DNA from: Xiphias gladius
Taxonomy: Eukaryota; Chordata; Actinopteri; Istiophoriformes; Xiphiidae
Direction of reading: 5' to 3'
Length of the DNA: 64,000 bases
Assembly (NCBI RefSeq): GCF_016859285.1
Contig: NC_053405.1
Location: forward strand, 1,590,260-1,654,259
Shown piece by piece: positions 9,258-20,749 of this stretch. How positions within the stretch are numbered: the first letter of the stretch is position 1; every line of letters begins with the position of its first letter. Under the pieces are notes generated by a model. That model saw only the letters and a program-made list of their open reading frames with translations. It did not search any database and was not told the DNA's origin. The position numbers were made by a program, and so were the translations under genes.

Positions 9258-12200
9258 CTAGTTTTCATACTGGATATCATAAGCAAGTGGTCCATTGATA
9301 GCAAAACCAAGGTAGAAAGAAACCTTTTCAGTGCTGAAACCACTTCTTATACCAGCAATAAGAGCCGGGCGCACAGGGATTTTCAGTTTTCCATAATTGG
9401 CAAACACCTCTCCTTGCTCAATGGTTCCACTGACTCGATGAAGACGGTTGATAATTGCTTTGTCTTTAAATATATCTCCGTTCCGCCAAAGTTGTGCCAA
9501 GGCATCCCGGCGCATGTCTTTAAAATTCTCATCTAATTGGGGTTTAGAAACAAGCCTATTGAGTCCCTCGTCTTTCCCCAAGTAGAGGTGGGCAACAGTG
9601 CTCCTGTTTCGAAACAGTAAAGTCAGGCGCTTGCGAGATGAGTTTCGAATTGTTTTCACATATGTACCAATTTCTGTGTTTTCCTGAGTAGGACTTGGCC
9701 AGAGCAACAGGAGAGCCAGGTAGTATGGGTCTGGGAAAGGATACCCAAGTCCTACATCTTGCAGAGTTTTCAACAGTAGACCATAGAGAAAGGTGTAACT
9801 CTTTACATGTTTCGATTTTGGTTTCAGAAGGTAAAGAACTATGTTTGACAAAATGTAATTGATTGTTTCCTTTGTCTTTTGCTTTTTGTTGACAAATTGT
9901 TGTTGGTGTTGCAAGAACGCATAGCATTCTGTGATCTTCTCAATTTCTTTGGCAGGTTTGTCCAGATGCTGAAGAATACCAGCAAAGGTATCGGCTTGTT
10001 TCTCTTCAAGAAACAATCTTCGTTCCTCGACATCAATTTTCAAATTGAGGTTAGGATTGTTTTGTCGTTCTTTTTTTATTTCCTCTGGTGCATTGCAAAA
10101 AAGAGTTACGTACTTTTTGAAGTGTCCGCAGACGGTCCAACGATTCTTTGAATCAAATTCTGAATTGTTCCCTTTTATATACGTGAAGTAACAGTCCAGA
10201 AGTTCAAATGTTTCTTTTACTTCAGTTTTCAAATTGAGGAGAAAGTGCTCGTGTTCTTTGATGATCTCCACATATCTGTTGTTGAGCTCATTGTCCTTCT
10301 TGTACACGCTGGTGATCGGGATCACTTTCTGCAGAAAGCTCTGCAGGTACTTCTTCTTTATTGGATCACTCTCCTCAAAGAATGGCAATCTGCCCAATAT
10401 CTCAAAGACCAGGAAAGCAATTTCCAGCACACCGACATAGCCATAAACATTATATGACTTTCTGGGATAGTCCTCCGACTCATCATCAGCTGCTTCCTCC
10501 TCAGGTTCATCCTCTGTATTTGCCAGCTCCTGCGCCCTTTTAAATGCTCTGATAGCATGATCTGCTATTTTAACGTCTGCGTTCAAGTCTTCTGCATTGA
10601 GTGACGTCTCCTGCTTTTCTCTGTGGATGTTAGACTTTAAATTGCTTTTGTGGACTTGCCCGATCGTGTCAAATGTATATGGGTTTTGTTTAATGTTCTT
10701 GGCCTTCTCGGCCCACTTCAGAGCCTCTGGGAAGTCACGCTCATTGATGTACAAATATCTCGCCAGCGCCTGAGGAATAGACGCGCTAGTCACAAACCTG
10801 GATGACGCTTTCACAAAGATTTCTTGGACAGTCTGTCTCCCTTGCTGGCTGTGGATTTTGTCTATGAAAGGAGAAAATGGTTCTCTCTCATCTCCATCTT
10901 TCCTGCGCTGCCTTTCGATCAACATTCGTTGAATCGAGAGCATCAGTCTGTGTTTGACAACTCCAACACTGAAGAACAGATCACAGTGAAGAATCCCCAT
11001 GGCGATATCGCTTACTTTTAAGTAGCAACTCCTCTCCAGCTCTTCCAGACATGCAGATGCTATGGAGTGATGAAGGATTCGGATTCCTTTGTATCCTCCC
11101 CATTCTTCGACTGTGTCTATGATGAGAAAGTTTGAATATGGCTTCAATCTGTCCAACACGCTGTCCTCTTGCCAACGAATCATTTTCATCCCAAAAAAAT
11201 CCTCAGAGAGGGAGAGCGAGATCTCAGACTCTGCCACGTAGGTGTTAAGTAAGGCTAGAGAGGCAAACAGTTGGGCCTCCTTTGTGCTGAAATCAAAGTT
11301 CTCCAGTGTGTAACGGGCAAGGTCATCTATGTATTTTTTGTCGAAATTGCTCTTCATGATCATGAAGCTGTAAAAGTTTTCGGGTTTTTCGTGAGTTTCT
11401 CTGAGCTCTTTCAGTTTCTTTTCAAACTCCCTCTGTTCTTCTTGTGTCAGTGAAGCCGTTATGTATTGACTTTGCGTCGGATTGTGCTGTCTGTATTGCT
11501 CCTTTGGGCTATGGGACCGAACACAGCTGAGGATGATGACCTTGCAGTTTTGTGTATCGTCCAGATTTACGTTCAAGCTATCCTCTACTGCAGCTTTACG
11601 TATCCAGTTCACAAGATCGTGAGAATTCTCGGTTTCTTTTGAATCATCAACCAAAAGCAGAACTGGAGATGGTTTCTCACTCTCGAGATTCATGAGCCTT
11701 CTGACTTGAATGGCAACTTCTTTCTTTGGCAGAGCATTGTCTTTCAGCACAGCACATCTGAACTCTTGGCGCAGATCCCACATCACATGCATAGCCAAGG
11801 TGGTACCACCACACCCCGGATGGTGGAAGAGATTGAGCAGAACACACATGTTGTTTAAATCTCTCAACTGAGATCGGATCATCTTCTTCACATTTTCATG
11901 CTTGTCCCGCTTGACAAATGACTTCTGTTTGTCTTTGTCACAGAAGTAGAAGTTCCACCATTTGACCTTGCCTCCTCTGTAGAATTCCTCCTCGACTTTG
12001 ATTCTGAATTCTTTAAACTCTTGGCTGTATTCATCATACGTGTTTTCACACTGATTCACACACAAAATATCCAGAGCAGTCATGAAATCTTCATCCTTCT
12101 GTTTCAGGACAACAACGCTGGAACCAGAAGAGGGGAGCAGTCGTCCAGATGACTGATTCAATGGCCCCAGTGCCATTATAGTACCATTGACCTCACTTAG

Positions 12201-12886
12201 GGTTAGTTCATTTACGGATAGATGGTCGATGTCAAATTCACACTTTTCTTGTATCAGCTCCTTCCACTTCTCATATGTGCTCCGAGATTCACAAATAGTG
12301 ATGATGCTTTCCTCCTCAGTGTGTTTTATGAAAGACTTGTAAGTGTCAAAGATTGGATCTTTCTCTGTGTCCACAGGTGAAAGCAGAAGGAAAATGATGA
12401 GACTCCTGCCGTGGAGAAGAACTTCAGGGTTGCAAATGAATGAAACCAACTGTTCTACATCTCTGCAAGATTTCCTCAGCCAGTTCTTATAGTCTAACTC
12501 CATGTTTGAGTTGCTGTCAAGGTCATGTCTGCCATTACAGAAAACCCAGCTGGTCTGTTTATAGAGGTTAAGGTTCTTTATTACTGCGTCTGTCTGTCCT
12601 TGATACTGTGACGGGGTATGCAGATTGGCCATCCTCGACTCTCTATAGGAATGACACAGTCCACCTGGAACAGCAGAGTTGGGGTCAAAGTCTAACACAG
12701 AGAAGAGTTTCAACTTACTCAGAAACTGGAGATACTGCACTTGGTCTCGGCTGCTCTTGTTTACAACAACAACAAATCTATCGTAGTTGTCAAGTGAGTT
12801 TCCACCACAAGTTAACAAATTCTTTAGTTTTTCCCCCTGGTTTGCTTCTTTCTTCAGAACTTCTTTTGAAAGACACTTCAATTGAC
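9258..12886 (-). CDS. samd9l: SAMD9-like exon 3: SIR2-like, NTPase, TPR and OB-like body
   Basis: One uninterrupted exon of about 1209 codons, as in mammals where nearly all of SAMD9/SAMD9L is a single exon. The acceptor is ttcacacag/GTCAATTG; the split Gly codon joins the pyrin exon. Early residues (YDRFVVVVNKSS, LFSVLDFDP, SWVFCNGRHDL) match the SIR2-like region. FYRGGKVKWWNFYF precedes the P-loop LFHHPGCGGTTLAMHVMWDL. Later parts include a TPR-like block (YINERDFPEALKWAEKAK), an acidic insert (EDEPEEEAADDESED), and a C-terminal beta-rich module ending IRSGFSTEKVSFYLGFAINGP. The stop is at 9258-9260. Confidence 0.92.
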
Positions 12887-14674
12887 CTGTGTGAACAGTA
12901 AAATGGATGCATTATTAAATGAAAAATACCAAAAAAAAGACACATCACAAGTTCTCTCTGTTGGACTGGCTGGTGTTATTCTATATTCTTCTTATTGTCA
13001 GTCAATCCCATGAAAAACCCAAAAACAACAACGTCTCACTCCATCCCTCAGCACTGTCCTGCCCTGTAAGTGGCTTTCAGCTCCAGGCCCAGTGGTTCCT
13101 ACCGTAGACTTCAATCTCAAAAATAGATCACGGACGTATATGGTTTCGTTATTAGAGCGGACTAAGTGATTTCCTAAAACAGCCGTTCACCGTAGCTCAC
13201 TAGCAGCGGCGGACTAATCCACAGTAGGTGCTGTAGTGAGCGTCTGGGGCAGCAGAACCCAGTGTAACAGTGCGGTTTGAGGAAGTCAATGCATTGTTTC
13301 AGTGATTTTGGTCTTTTAATGACATTTGTTGGGAAAGAAAACATCACAAAATAATGCAGATTATCAGCACAATGCCAACTACGAAAAAGAAAATTCAGTT
13401 ATAAACACAACTTACACACTAATTAAAAACCAATCTCTACATTGGTTGTCTTACCCGTGCTCTTTTCCAGCTGACCAGCAAGATCGCGCTGATTGATGTG
13501 TTTCAGGATGTCTATCGTCAGCTGTAACGCCCCCTCGTTTCCGTAGCGGTCAGTCATCAACTTCGTGGTGTCCACGGTGTCCTTGCCCTCCAGTTTACCC
13601 CGAGGAAAAGACTCTTGTAGGTAGAAATGAAACATTTTCAGGTCGTCTTTTACAAGGTCTTCTAGGGTTCTCTGGATCTCCACACTGATCTTGGATTTGT
13701 TTGGTAGGACTGTGGTCTGCAGGAAGAAAGTGAATATCTAATGTGAACTCTATGATTGAATCACTGTCTATATCTGGTAAAAATACAGGTGGTTTGTTGT
13801 GCCTGTACGTGTTTCTAAAGATGTACTAACAGCTTAGGTTTTTGTCTTATTTGTGATGTCACTATTTTGATAGCTCTATTAAAAGGCTGGATACAATATT
13901 TGATATACTTTGATGTATACAACGAAATAGAAATTTTACCACAACGTTTTTCTTCCTCTTGACCCCCAGGCTCTGTGGCTTTGGCTGCTGGATTTCCTTC
14001 CTCTCTGAGGCCTTCCCCGACGGCAGCGGAGCGTTTTCAGATTCATTTCTCACCACTTCATCTGCTTTTGATTGTGTTTCGCTGTGTGGTTTTGTTTGTT
14101 CGGTCGCTTTGGCCTGAGCCAGACTCAGTTCAGGATGAGTGGGTTTTGGAGCTTCCTTTTTGTCCGGGCTGGGGTGGAGGGTGGGATCCAGTGTCAGCTC
14201 TAGTTTCTCGTTCAGCTGGTGGAGTTCTGCCAGAATCTTAACAGCAGGACCGCTTTTCACATCCAAATCCAGAAAATCCTGCTTCTTGAAGCAAACGAGG
14301 CAATCCCCCGACACATCTTCCTCTTGGAGCCGTTCTGCATATTTGCCATATATCTTCACATACTGCAGTAGCCACTGGGTCACCTGCTCCTTAGTCCAGT
14401 TCTGCACGTATGCCGGGAACTTTGGCTCGTGTCGTGAGCCGTCTTTCAGACTCTCCAGGTAAGATGTGATTTTGACGGCTGGACCGTGTTTGATTCCCAA
14501 GTCCAATATATCTTTCTTTTTGAAGTGAACTAAATATTCCCCCAGCACTTCCTCTTCAATGAATCTGTCCGCACAAGCGCCATGAACTTTGACCTCTGTC
14601 ATCAGCCACCGGTGGACCTCTTCCTTCGTCCATTTTTCAATCGTAGGCTGTGGCTTCTTTTTTGAGCTGCTCAT
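9258..14674 (-). CDS. samd9l: SAMD9-like protein with tandem SAM and pyrin domains
   Basis: SAMD9/SAMD9L proteins are cytosolic, interferon-inducible antiviral and growth-restricting factors of the STAND-type P-loop NTPase class. Three coding exons, 14674-13940, 13716-13455 and 12886-9258, join in phase into 1541 codons, close to the length of mammalian SAMD9 (about 1590). Order: SAM 1 (about 15-78), SAM 2 (about 93-158), charged proline-rich linker (about 160-245), pyrin domain (about 250-333), SIR2-like region (about 345-540), NTPase with Walker A HHPGCGGTT near 687-695 and Walker B VLLLVDD near 741-747, TPR-like helices, and an OB-like C-terminus. Mammalian SAMD9 has one SAM, no pyrin domain, and an AlbA-like domain for which there is no room here. 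The ATG at 14674 is preceded by an acceptor-like tttcag, so a 5' noncoding exon is likely. Family identity is firm; one-to-one orthology is not. Confidence 0.9.
13150..13265 (+). repeat. Interspersed repeat, copy 1
   Basis: Lies in the SAMD9-like intron 12887-13454. Shares tgatttcctaaaacag and ggcggactaatccacagtaggtgctgtagtgagcg with 45980-46150. Family name unknown to me. Confidence 0.6.
13455..13716 (-). CDS. samd9l: SAMD9-like exon 2: pyrin (PYD/DAPIN) domain
   Basis: A 262-base exon with acceptor cctgcag and donor GTAAGA, phase 0 in and phase 1 out, both matching the neighbouring exons. It encodes a compact six-helix pattern: IQRTLEDLVKDDLKMFHFYL, then a Lys-Leu-Glu loop, DTVDTTKLMTDRYG, and LQLTIDILKHINQRDLAGQL. 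This is the fish pyrin-domain signature seen at the N-terminus of ASC and many NLRs. Pyrin domains polymerise with other pyrin domains, chiefly ASC, in inflammasomes. Because the exon is self-contained and in frame, it may also be skipped, but 262 bases is not a multiple of three, so skipping would shift the frame. Confidence 0.88.
13940..14674 (-). CDS. samd9l: SAMD9-like exon 1 (coding): tandem SAM domains
   Basis: The exon encodes 245 residues. SAM 1 starts at W15 (WTKEEVHRWLMTEVKVHG) and SAM 2 at W93 (WTKEQVTQWLLQYVKIYG); both run to a GPAVKI helix start. Aligned over 55 residues without gaps they are identical at 32 positions, pointing to a fairly recent internal duplication. The rest is a Lys/Glu/Pro-rich linker without hydrophobic core. 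The donor is GTAAAA after codon GTG (phase 0). The ATG begins MSSSKKK. Confidence 0.9.
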
Positions 14675-14686
14675 TTTGGATCAACT

Positions 14687-14696
14687 GAAAGTGAAA
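14687..14696 (+). promoter_or_regulatory. ISRE-like core next to the SAMD9-like start codon
   Basis: The sequence gaaagtgaaa is a perfect GAAANNGAAA interferon-stimulated response core, 13 bases upstream of the ATG. On the gene strand the same bases read TTTCACTTTC followed by AG, so they also form a good splice acceptor tract; the two readings cannot be separated by eye. Confidence 0.35.
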
Positions 14697-14779
14697 CAGC
14701 GGCATGAGAAAAATGAAAATAACGAAAGGAGCGGTAGGAAAAAAGATGTCAAAGTTAAAACACGAAGAAAATAACTGGC

Positions 14780-14850
14780 AGATCAATCGATAATGAAAAT
14801 AATCGTTTAAGTAGATAAAGTGGTTCAAATGATCTGCTTCTTGAATATCT
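14780..14850. repeat. Fragment of teleost hAT-type MITE
   Basis: The words gatcaatcgataatgaaaat and aatcgtttaag match the terminal part of the 'gggctgcaactaacgattattttcattatcgattaatc' family that recurs across this window. Confidence 0.5.
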
Positions 14851-14879
14851 CCACTGACGTTACAATGCTGCTTATACGC

Positions 14880-15980
14880 TAACACATCAACAATAGTAAT
14901 AACACAATATTATCCAGCCCTTCTACTTTTGCTTTTAAGGCTTTAAGTACATTTTGCTCACGACGTTTTTGTTCTTGTGGTGGAAACTTTTACACTGAGG
15001 TGTCGTACGTTTCATCAGCCTCTGGGCAAGAAAGCGAGCGAGAGCATTTCAAAGCACGAGCTGACTGTGTGCTTCACTGCGTTTTTACTGTGAAACCAGG
15101 AATTATGGAGCCAAAATGCTTTAAATGAAAAGGAGGTAAAGTCGCCATTTGGCTGAAAGAGCGATGATGGGGCCGGGTGTGTCTTTACTAAATTCCAGTT
15201 ACAACTGATCAACTTCGGATATGAATCAGGCTCATCCACTGAACCATACGACGCCATAAGAAAGCACTTAAACGTGTTATATCTCCGCAATCTTTGAAAC
15301 AGTAGAGCACCACCGTCAAAACACGCAGTGTCGTGATAAACCGCACATCTGTCCTGACGCAGCCAAGACCCTCAGCGCTGGAGTCGACGGCTGGGGAGGA
15401 AGAAGACTGAGGTTCGTGGAAACGGAGAGAGGCGTTTCCCGCCCGGCTTTTCGCTTCCAGCACGTCTGGTCTGATCCGTGTCAGCTGTGTTGGTGTTGTG
15501 CCATTTTTTGGGTGCGGCAGGCCGTCACGGTAGGATGGGGAGTCCTTACTGGGCTGGGGGCTCCTGTGGGTGTTGTACCTTGCACCTGTAAACGGAAAGA
15601 TTCGCCCTAGAGAGAATGGAGGTAAAATGGCAAACGGACCCCAGGGACACCTCGACATGCGGACCGGAGGAGCAAGGGATCGGACCGCCGATCACCCGCT
15701 CTACTTCCCGAGCCCCAGCGTAGAACAAAGCGCCCTGTGGGCCTTGCAGCCTGTGTCTGTGACCCCACCAGGGCTGAAAGCTTGTTGAACCTTTAGCCCC
15801 CCACAAGTTTCCCCGATCCCCTTATTGAGAAAGCACACACATACACGCACGACTGCCATAAGATAGTGTGGGAATATTGATATTGTATATTTGAATATTA
15901 AGTTCAGTTATTATTCGCCACATTCACACGTTGCTGTTTTGTTTTTTTTTCCTTCTTGTGCTGATGCATCGAGATCTCCA
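14880..15980. other. Intergenic upstream of the SAMD9-like gene
   Basis: No supported exon. Two overlapping open frames (15546-15806 minus, 15570-15788 plus) are present but mirror each other and show no domain. This stretch should contain the promoter or a noncoding first exon of the SAMD9-like gene, which could not be placed. Confidence 0.4.
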
Positions 15981-15989
15981 TGTCATCAT

Positions 15990-16440
15990 AGACCCGGAGT
16001 GAGAGAGGAGGACACGCCTTTAGGGCTTGTTGACAGGTAACGTGACCCCGGTTGGCGGGACAGTGGCTGCTCATACACGGCGTCGGGGGGGCGCTCTGCT
16101 GCCGACGTCGTACGACAGGCTCGGGCTCCTGCGCTTTCGCCTGTCACGGCAGCGAAGCTTCGCGCCGGCTCCGCTGGGCCGTCGAAGTTTGTTCGCCGGG
16201 GAGCTCAAACTGACGCCTACGTCGACTTCGGCTCAGCGACTCGCCCTCTCCCGGTAAAATTAACGTACATCGCACGGTATGTGCGCAAGGGGCGGGGACC
16301 AACGAGGTACGGAACGAGCGAACCGGAAGCGGGAGGTACCGGACCCGGGCGAACTCGGTGTCGTTTGAGAGGCCTCGTTAAGACGGAGACGGTTGTCGTG
16401 GCGGGACAGTCTCAACCGAACTGTTCGATCCCAGGATCGG
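15990..16440. promoter_or_regulatory. CpG-rich patch without an assigned gene
   Basis: A stretch with many CpG dinucleotides (for example ggcgtcgggggggcgctct and gaagcttcgcgccggctccg) in an otherwise AT-rich interval. It could be a promoter or a GC-rich repeat. No exon or start codon could be tied to it. Confidence 0.35.
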
Positions 16441-16560
16441 TTCACATCACCCTGCATCAATACAACGTCTCTTTTATGCGTGTTACCTTGTCATGAAGCT
16501 GCATGAAGCCCTGGTTGTTTTCCTCTGACCTTCATGTGATCATTTTCATCCTGGTTTTAA

Positions 16561-16584
16561 CGTGTGTGTGTGTGTGTGTGTGTG
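16561..16584 (+). repeat. (GT)12 microsatellite
   Basis: Twelve GT units in intergenic sequence. Confidence 0.95.
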
Positions 16585-17458
16585 TTTTCTTTTCTTAAAC
16601 CTCACCGAATTCACTTTTCTGATCAGCCGTGCTCAGTGTGTTTCCGCTTGTCAGCCTCCACCCAACCGGTTCAGCGGGGTAGGACACAAATTCAGCACTT
16701 GCCCTGATGTTTGAGCAGTTTGAGAGTCTGCATCTGCAGCATCAGAGCGCCGGCTCGTCTACTCTGTCGGCCTGAAGTCCTGCCTTCAGGGTAGTCCTGA
16801 TCTAGTTGACGACCCCTGGACCCGAGGACCTTAGAACAAAGTTAGTTTGTTTGTTTTTGGTTTTCTTTTGCCGTGAAAAACGTGTAATCGGGGACAAAAA
16901 GGTTTTTTGGGTGAGCTGCTACTTAAACCAGATACCGGCCTGAGGTCTAAAGCTCTGAACTTTGCCTTCAGACTAAATACAAACTGATAATAAAAGGGGT
17001 CAACAGACCTGAATGAAGAGGAAGAAGAAGCAGCGATCGTTCAGCTTGTACACATGAAGCAGGAGTCGGTGAACTTCTCGCCTCCGGAGGTCACCGGGCT
17101 CCTCCTCACACTGGATCTTGGCTCCTCACCATCTCAGTCATCCGTCTACCGGAGGTTTTGGCAGCGAGGACGTCTGCACTACACGGTGAAGCCGACACCC
17201 TCCATGTTGTCTGCACTCAGAGGAACTGCACAACTGCTGCCTGTGCTGCTTAAGCCCGTCCCTCCCACATCACTTCCTGTTACAGCAGTTTCAAAGTTCA
17301 GTCTTTCGGCAAAACCCTGCTGCGAGCGGGAGCAGGTTCGAAATTAGATTTAGAGCAGCGCGGTGGAAACGTCCTGTTTCTCATCTGACTCCTGCTCCTG
17401 GGTTCAGTCTCGACTCATTCTCTCTCTGCTGTGCAGGAGGCAGGGCTGAGCTCCTCCA

Positions 17459-17466
17459 CCACACAC

Positions 17467-17504
<38 letters not shown>

Positions 17505-17505
17505 C
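17459..17505 (+). repeat. (AC)n microsatellite
   Basis: About 22 AC units with two AT interruptions, directly before the Tc1-type terminal hairpin at 17504-17573. Confidence 0.95.
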
Positions 17506-17570
17506 ACAGTGGAGTCCAAAAGTCTGAGACCACTTTCCCCCTTCACTTGAATGGGACTGTGGTCTCAGAC

Positions 17571-17573
<3 letters not shown>
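17504..17573. mobile_element. Collapsed Tc1-type element: terminal inverted repeats
   Basis: The sequence agtctgagaccac (17521-17533) and its exact reverse complement gtggtctcagact (17559-17571) flank a 25-base core. Together with the outer cagtggagtccaaa they resemble the ends of a fish Tc1-like element as I recall them (cagtgg.gtccaaaagtctgagaccac). Almost the whole interior is missing. Confidence 0.5.
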
Positions 17574-17817
<244 letters not shown>

Positions 17818-17949
17818 AACATGTTTTTTATGTGAACTCTTAATCTGAAAACTGTGAAGCGGTGCGCACCAGTGAGCCTCATCAGTAAGAAACTGCCTCA
17901 CCTGAAAACAGATAAAACAGATCTGGTTTTCCGCAACTGAAAAGCTGAA

Positions 17950-18130
17950 CAAAGGATATTTGGCGTTTTTGCTTGAAAAAATTTACAGAAACGATGAATC
18001 GATTATCGGTAATTTCTCTGTTGATGGACGGCCGAGGTTCAACACTGAGACAAAATGAACGGTCGATATATTGATTAGTCTGTCTACAGGAATTAATCAA
18101 TTAGCTGCTGTGATAATGAAATAATCCTGA
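17950..18130. mobile_element. hAT-type MITE fragment
   Basis: Contains gcttgaaaaa, cgatgaatcgattatcggtaa and attgattagtc words of the window-wide 'ctgcaactaacgatt' family. Ends are not clear. Confidence 0.5.
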
Positions 18131-18257
18131 GTCGTCCGTCAAGCAAAAATCGCTGTTTTCATTCATCAGGTCGGAGAAAACCAGCAATTTGAAAAAAGTC
18201 ACCTCGGGTTTTTGTGTCTGACATTTTAGAGCCAAAAGAATTGATCTGCTAACCGGG

Positions 18258-18570
18258 GCTTCAACCAACACTTGTTTTCATTATCCATCAATCTGCAGAT
18301 TGTTCTCAGGGTTAATCAGTTAATCCTCCGCTCAATAAAATAGTTCCCGGAGTTTTTCAGACTCAACGACAGCTAGAAACCAAAACCCACAAAGAAAACC
18401 TGAACATGATCACATCTGAGAAGCTTCACCAAAGGGGTCGGTTGGTTCGGCATTTTGCTTGAAAATCAACCAGAAAAATCCTTAATCGGTTATTTTTTAT
18501 AAATAAATAAGTAGCTGCCGATTAATTCTCTGTCGATCAACTAACAAGTTAAGCGACTATTCCTTCGACC
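18258..18570. mobile_element. hAT-type MITE copy
   Basis: Starts ggggcttcaaccaacacttgttttcattatc, carries internal words (cagactcaacgac, catctgagaagct, cattttgcttgaaaat) in family order, and ends in gccgattaattctctgtcgatc. Decayed but nearly full length. Confidence 0.6.
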
Positions 18571-19900
18571 ACATGTGCGTCATTACAGGCCGAGGTCAAT
18601 GAGATTAATACCCAGACATCTGGAAGTGGCTCTTCACCAGTTTTGCACATGAAGATCAGTCTGCCGGTCAGTTCTCCTCAGCCCAAAGCACGGCCGCGAC
18701 AAAAAGGCATTTTCATGTCGATCTAAGCCGCAGATTCTTCTCTCAGTGAAACCATTAATTGTCAGAGAGTAGTGAAAAACTCTGGTTATGATTTCACAAC
18801 CTGTGGTGATGTTAAATTCAGCCAAATGACCAAAACCCAAAGACGTTCAGTTTACTTCCATACATGACACGGGTACATCAGACCCTCACATCTGGGAAAG
18901 TTCGGTGTTTGTGCTCGGCGATGGGTAAAACCGTCGATCGACTATCGGGATCGTTGCCGATCGGTTTCTGATCGAAGAATCGAGCCACGTGCTGAGCCTG
19001 AGTCTTCAGGTGTCCAACATCCAGACTGGAGGTGTGGAGGCTGAAGGACGAGGCCGTTTACCAGGAAGGGAGGCTCTGATGAAAGACGGTACATTGCATT
19101 ATGGGAAACCTAGGCTCCGCTCTCGGTCCCCCAGTTTTATAGCAGTAACATCTCGGACTACCCTTTAACTCAAGTCCCGCTTACTAAATTTTTATGGAAC
19201 TTTCGACTGCGTCTGGTGGGTTTTATCTGCATAGTTTGCTCGGCTGAGATGACCCGAGTCTTCACAACAACTGAACAGGCTCCTTCCGCTCATGAAGACT
19301 CTGAGACGTGGCTGAAAAGCAGTAATTCTCCATTTGCTGCATGTCTTTAAATTGTGGAAAATATCAGTGAAAACTGGTTGAACCAGAGACAAATGACAGT
19401 CAAATTTCAAGCCCTTCTTAAAAACACGTTACAAACTGTTCAAATGATCATTTAAGGACAGAAAACTCAAAACGTGACTCTCAGCTGAACATTTCATCAG
19501 GGATTTAGTCAAGGTACTTTTAATCGTCACTGAACTGCAAACGCGATGAATTAAACTACTGCAGTACATTCTGAGACAAAACACGTCACAGCTCTGTGTC
19601 ACCGGCCACCAGACACTGTTCAAGTCCATACATTTATTTCTTCATTTATATCAGTCGCCCACTGACGAAACATCACAGTGTGAACATGTGTAAACTCAGA
19701 GACGACGAAGTAAAACACGTGGCCGTTGCGTTGCCTGTGATACTGGCATGAAGATGGTGGTTTGACCTTCTCGTCGTTTTTCGTCATGGACTTTATTTTA
19801 GACCAGAGCCCTGAGTCATCACGCTGCATTCACTTTACCTGGGAAAAATCTAATCTTTTCACAGTTCAAAGAGCATAAGCTAAACAGTATAAACTTAATT
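18570..19900. other. Intergenic, nothing recognised
   Basis: No supported exon or named repeat. Confidence 0.45.
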
Positions 19901-19919
19901 CCTATATAATAGTTTAAGA

Positions 19920-20100
19920 ATTGATCAGTTGTTATTGTCATTTTTCCTCGCAATAATGCCACAAATTATCTGGTTCCAGCTTCTACAACACGAAGATTTG
20001 TCTTTCTCTGTCTTCATTATAATTTTATATCTTTGGATTTTGGACTGGCGATAACGAAAACAACTGATAGTGAAAATAGTTGTTTGTTACAGGCCTAAAG
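19920..20100. mobile_element. hAT-type MITE fragment
   Basis: The words attatctggttccagcttc, ttggattttggactg and tgaaaatagttgtttgttacaggcc are in the order of the family at 18258-18570. Confidence 0.5.
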
Positions 20101-20749
20101 CTGCGGTTTAGTCAGTCCTGTAGAAATCCCTTCATTGCTACCAGCGGTCCCTGTACGTTAAGTTGAATGAAACGAAGCCTTCTGCGGGCCCGGTTGCATT
20201 AAGCTTGAAGGTCAAAGTTCAGTCTGACGGCAGACTCCTACGGATCATTTCTGAAGAATAAAATCTTGGACCACGTATGACCTTATGAAGGCAAGACTCT
20301 CATTGGTGTCAAACTCTTTCCAAATTGTGTAATTAAACTGAAAATTGATCGCATCTGCTTCCGTTCATATTTGACTGCAGATTGAGAGACTGAGGAGGTG
20401 GGTTCATCCCATCAGATAAGAGCCAGTGTCGCGTAGAGCCTTTCTCAGAATTCATCCTGGGAACTTGAATTTCTTCCACATTCAACAAGTGAGCGACACT
20501 GTTGTTTCCTCGAAGAGTAAACTGTGTCAAGTCACATTGTCGGCCAAACTCCGGTTCTAAAGCCGCAGACCGAGGATTTCTTTTCCCTGGCAAATGTCAA
20601 ACGGCCGACACATGATGCGCCCACAATATGTTTTAGGCCGTCGTGTGCAGAACAGTTAAGAAACAATAAAAACCCGCAGCACTTACGAGGGCGTCGTCAT
20701 TCTGCACATTTTAAAAACCAAACATTGTCCCGTACAGCTACAGCGTGGA

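Noticed and set aside
15546..15806. Overlapping open frames on both strands
   Set aside because: No domain, no splice support, and the two frames mirror each other in GC-rich sequence.
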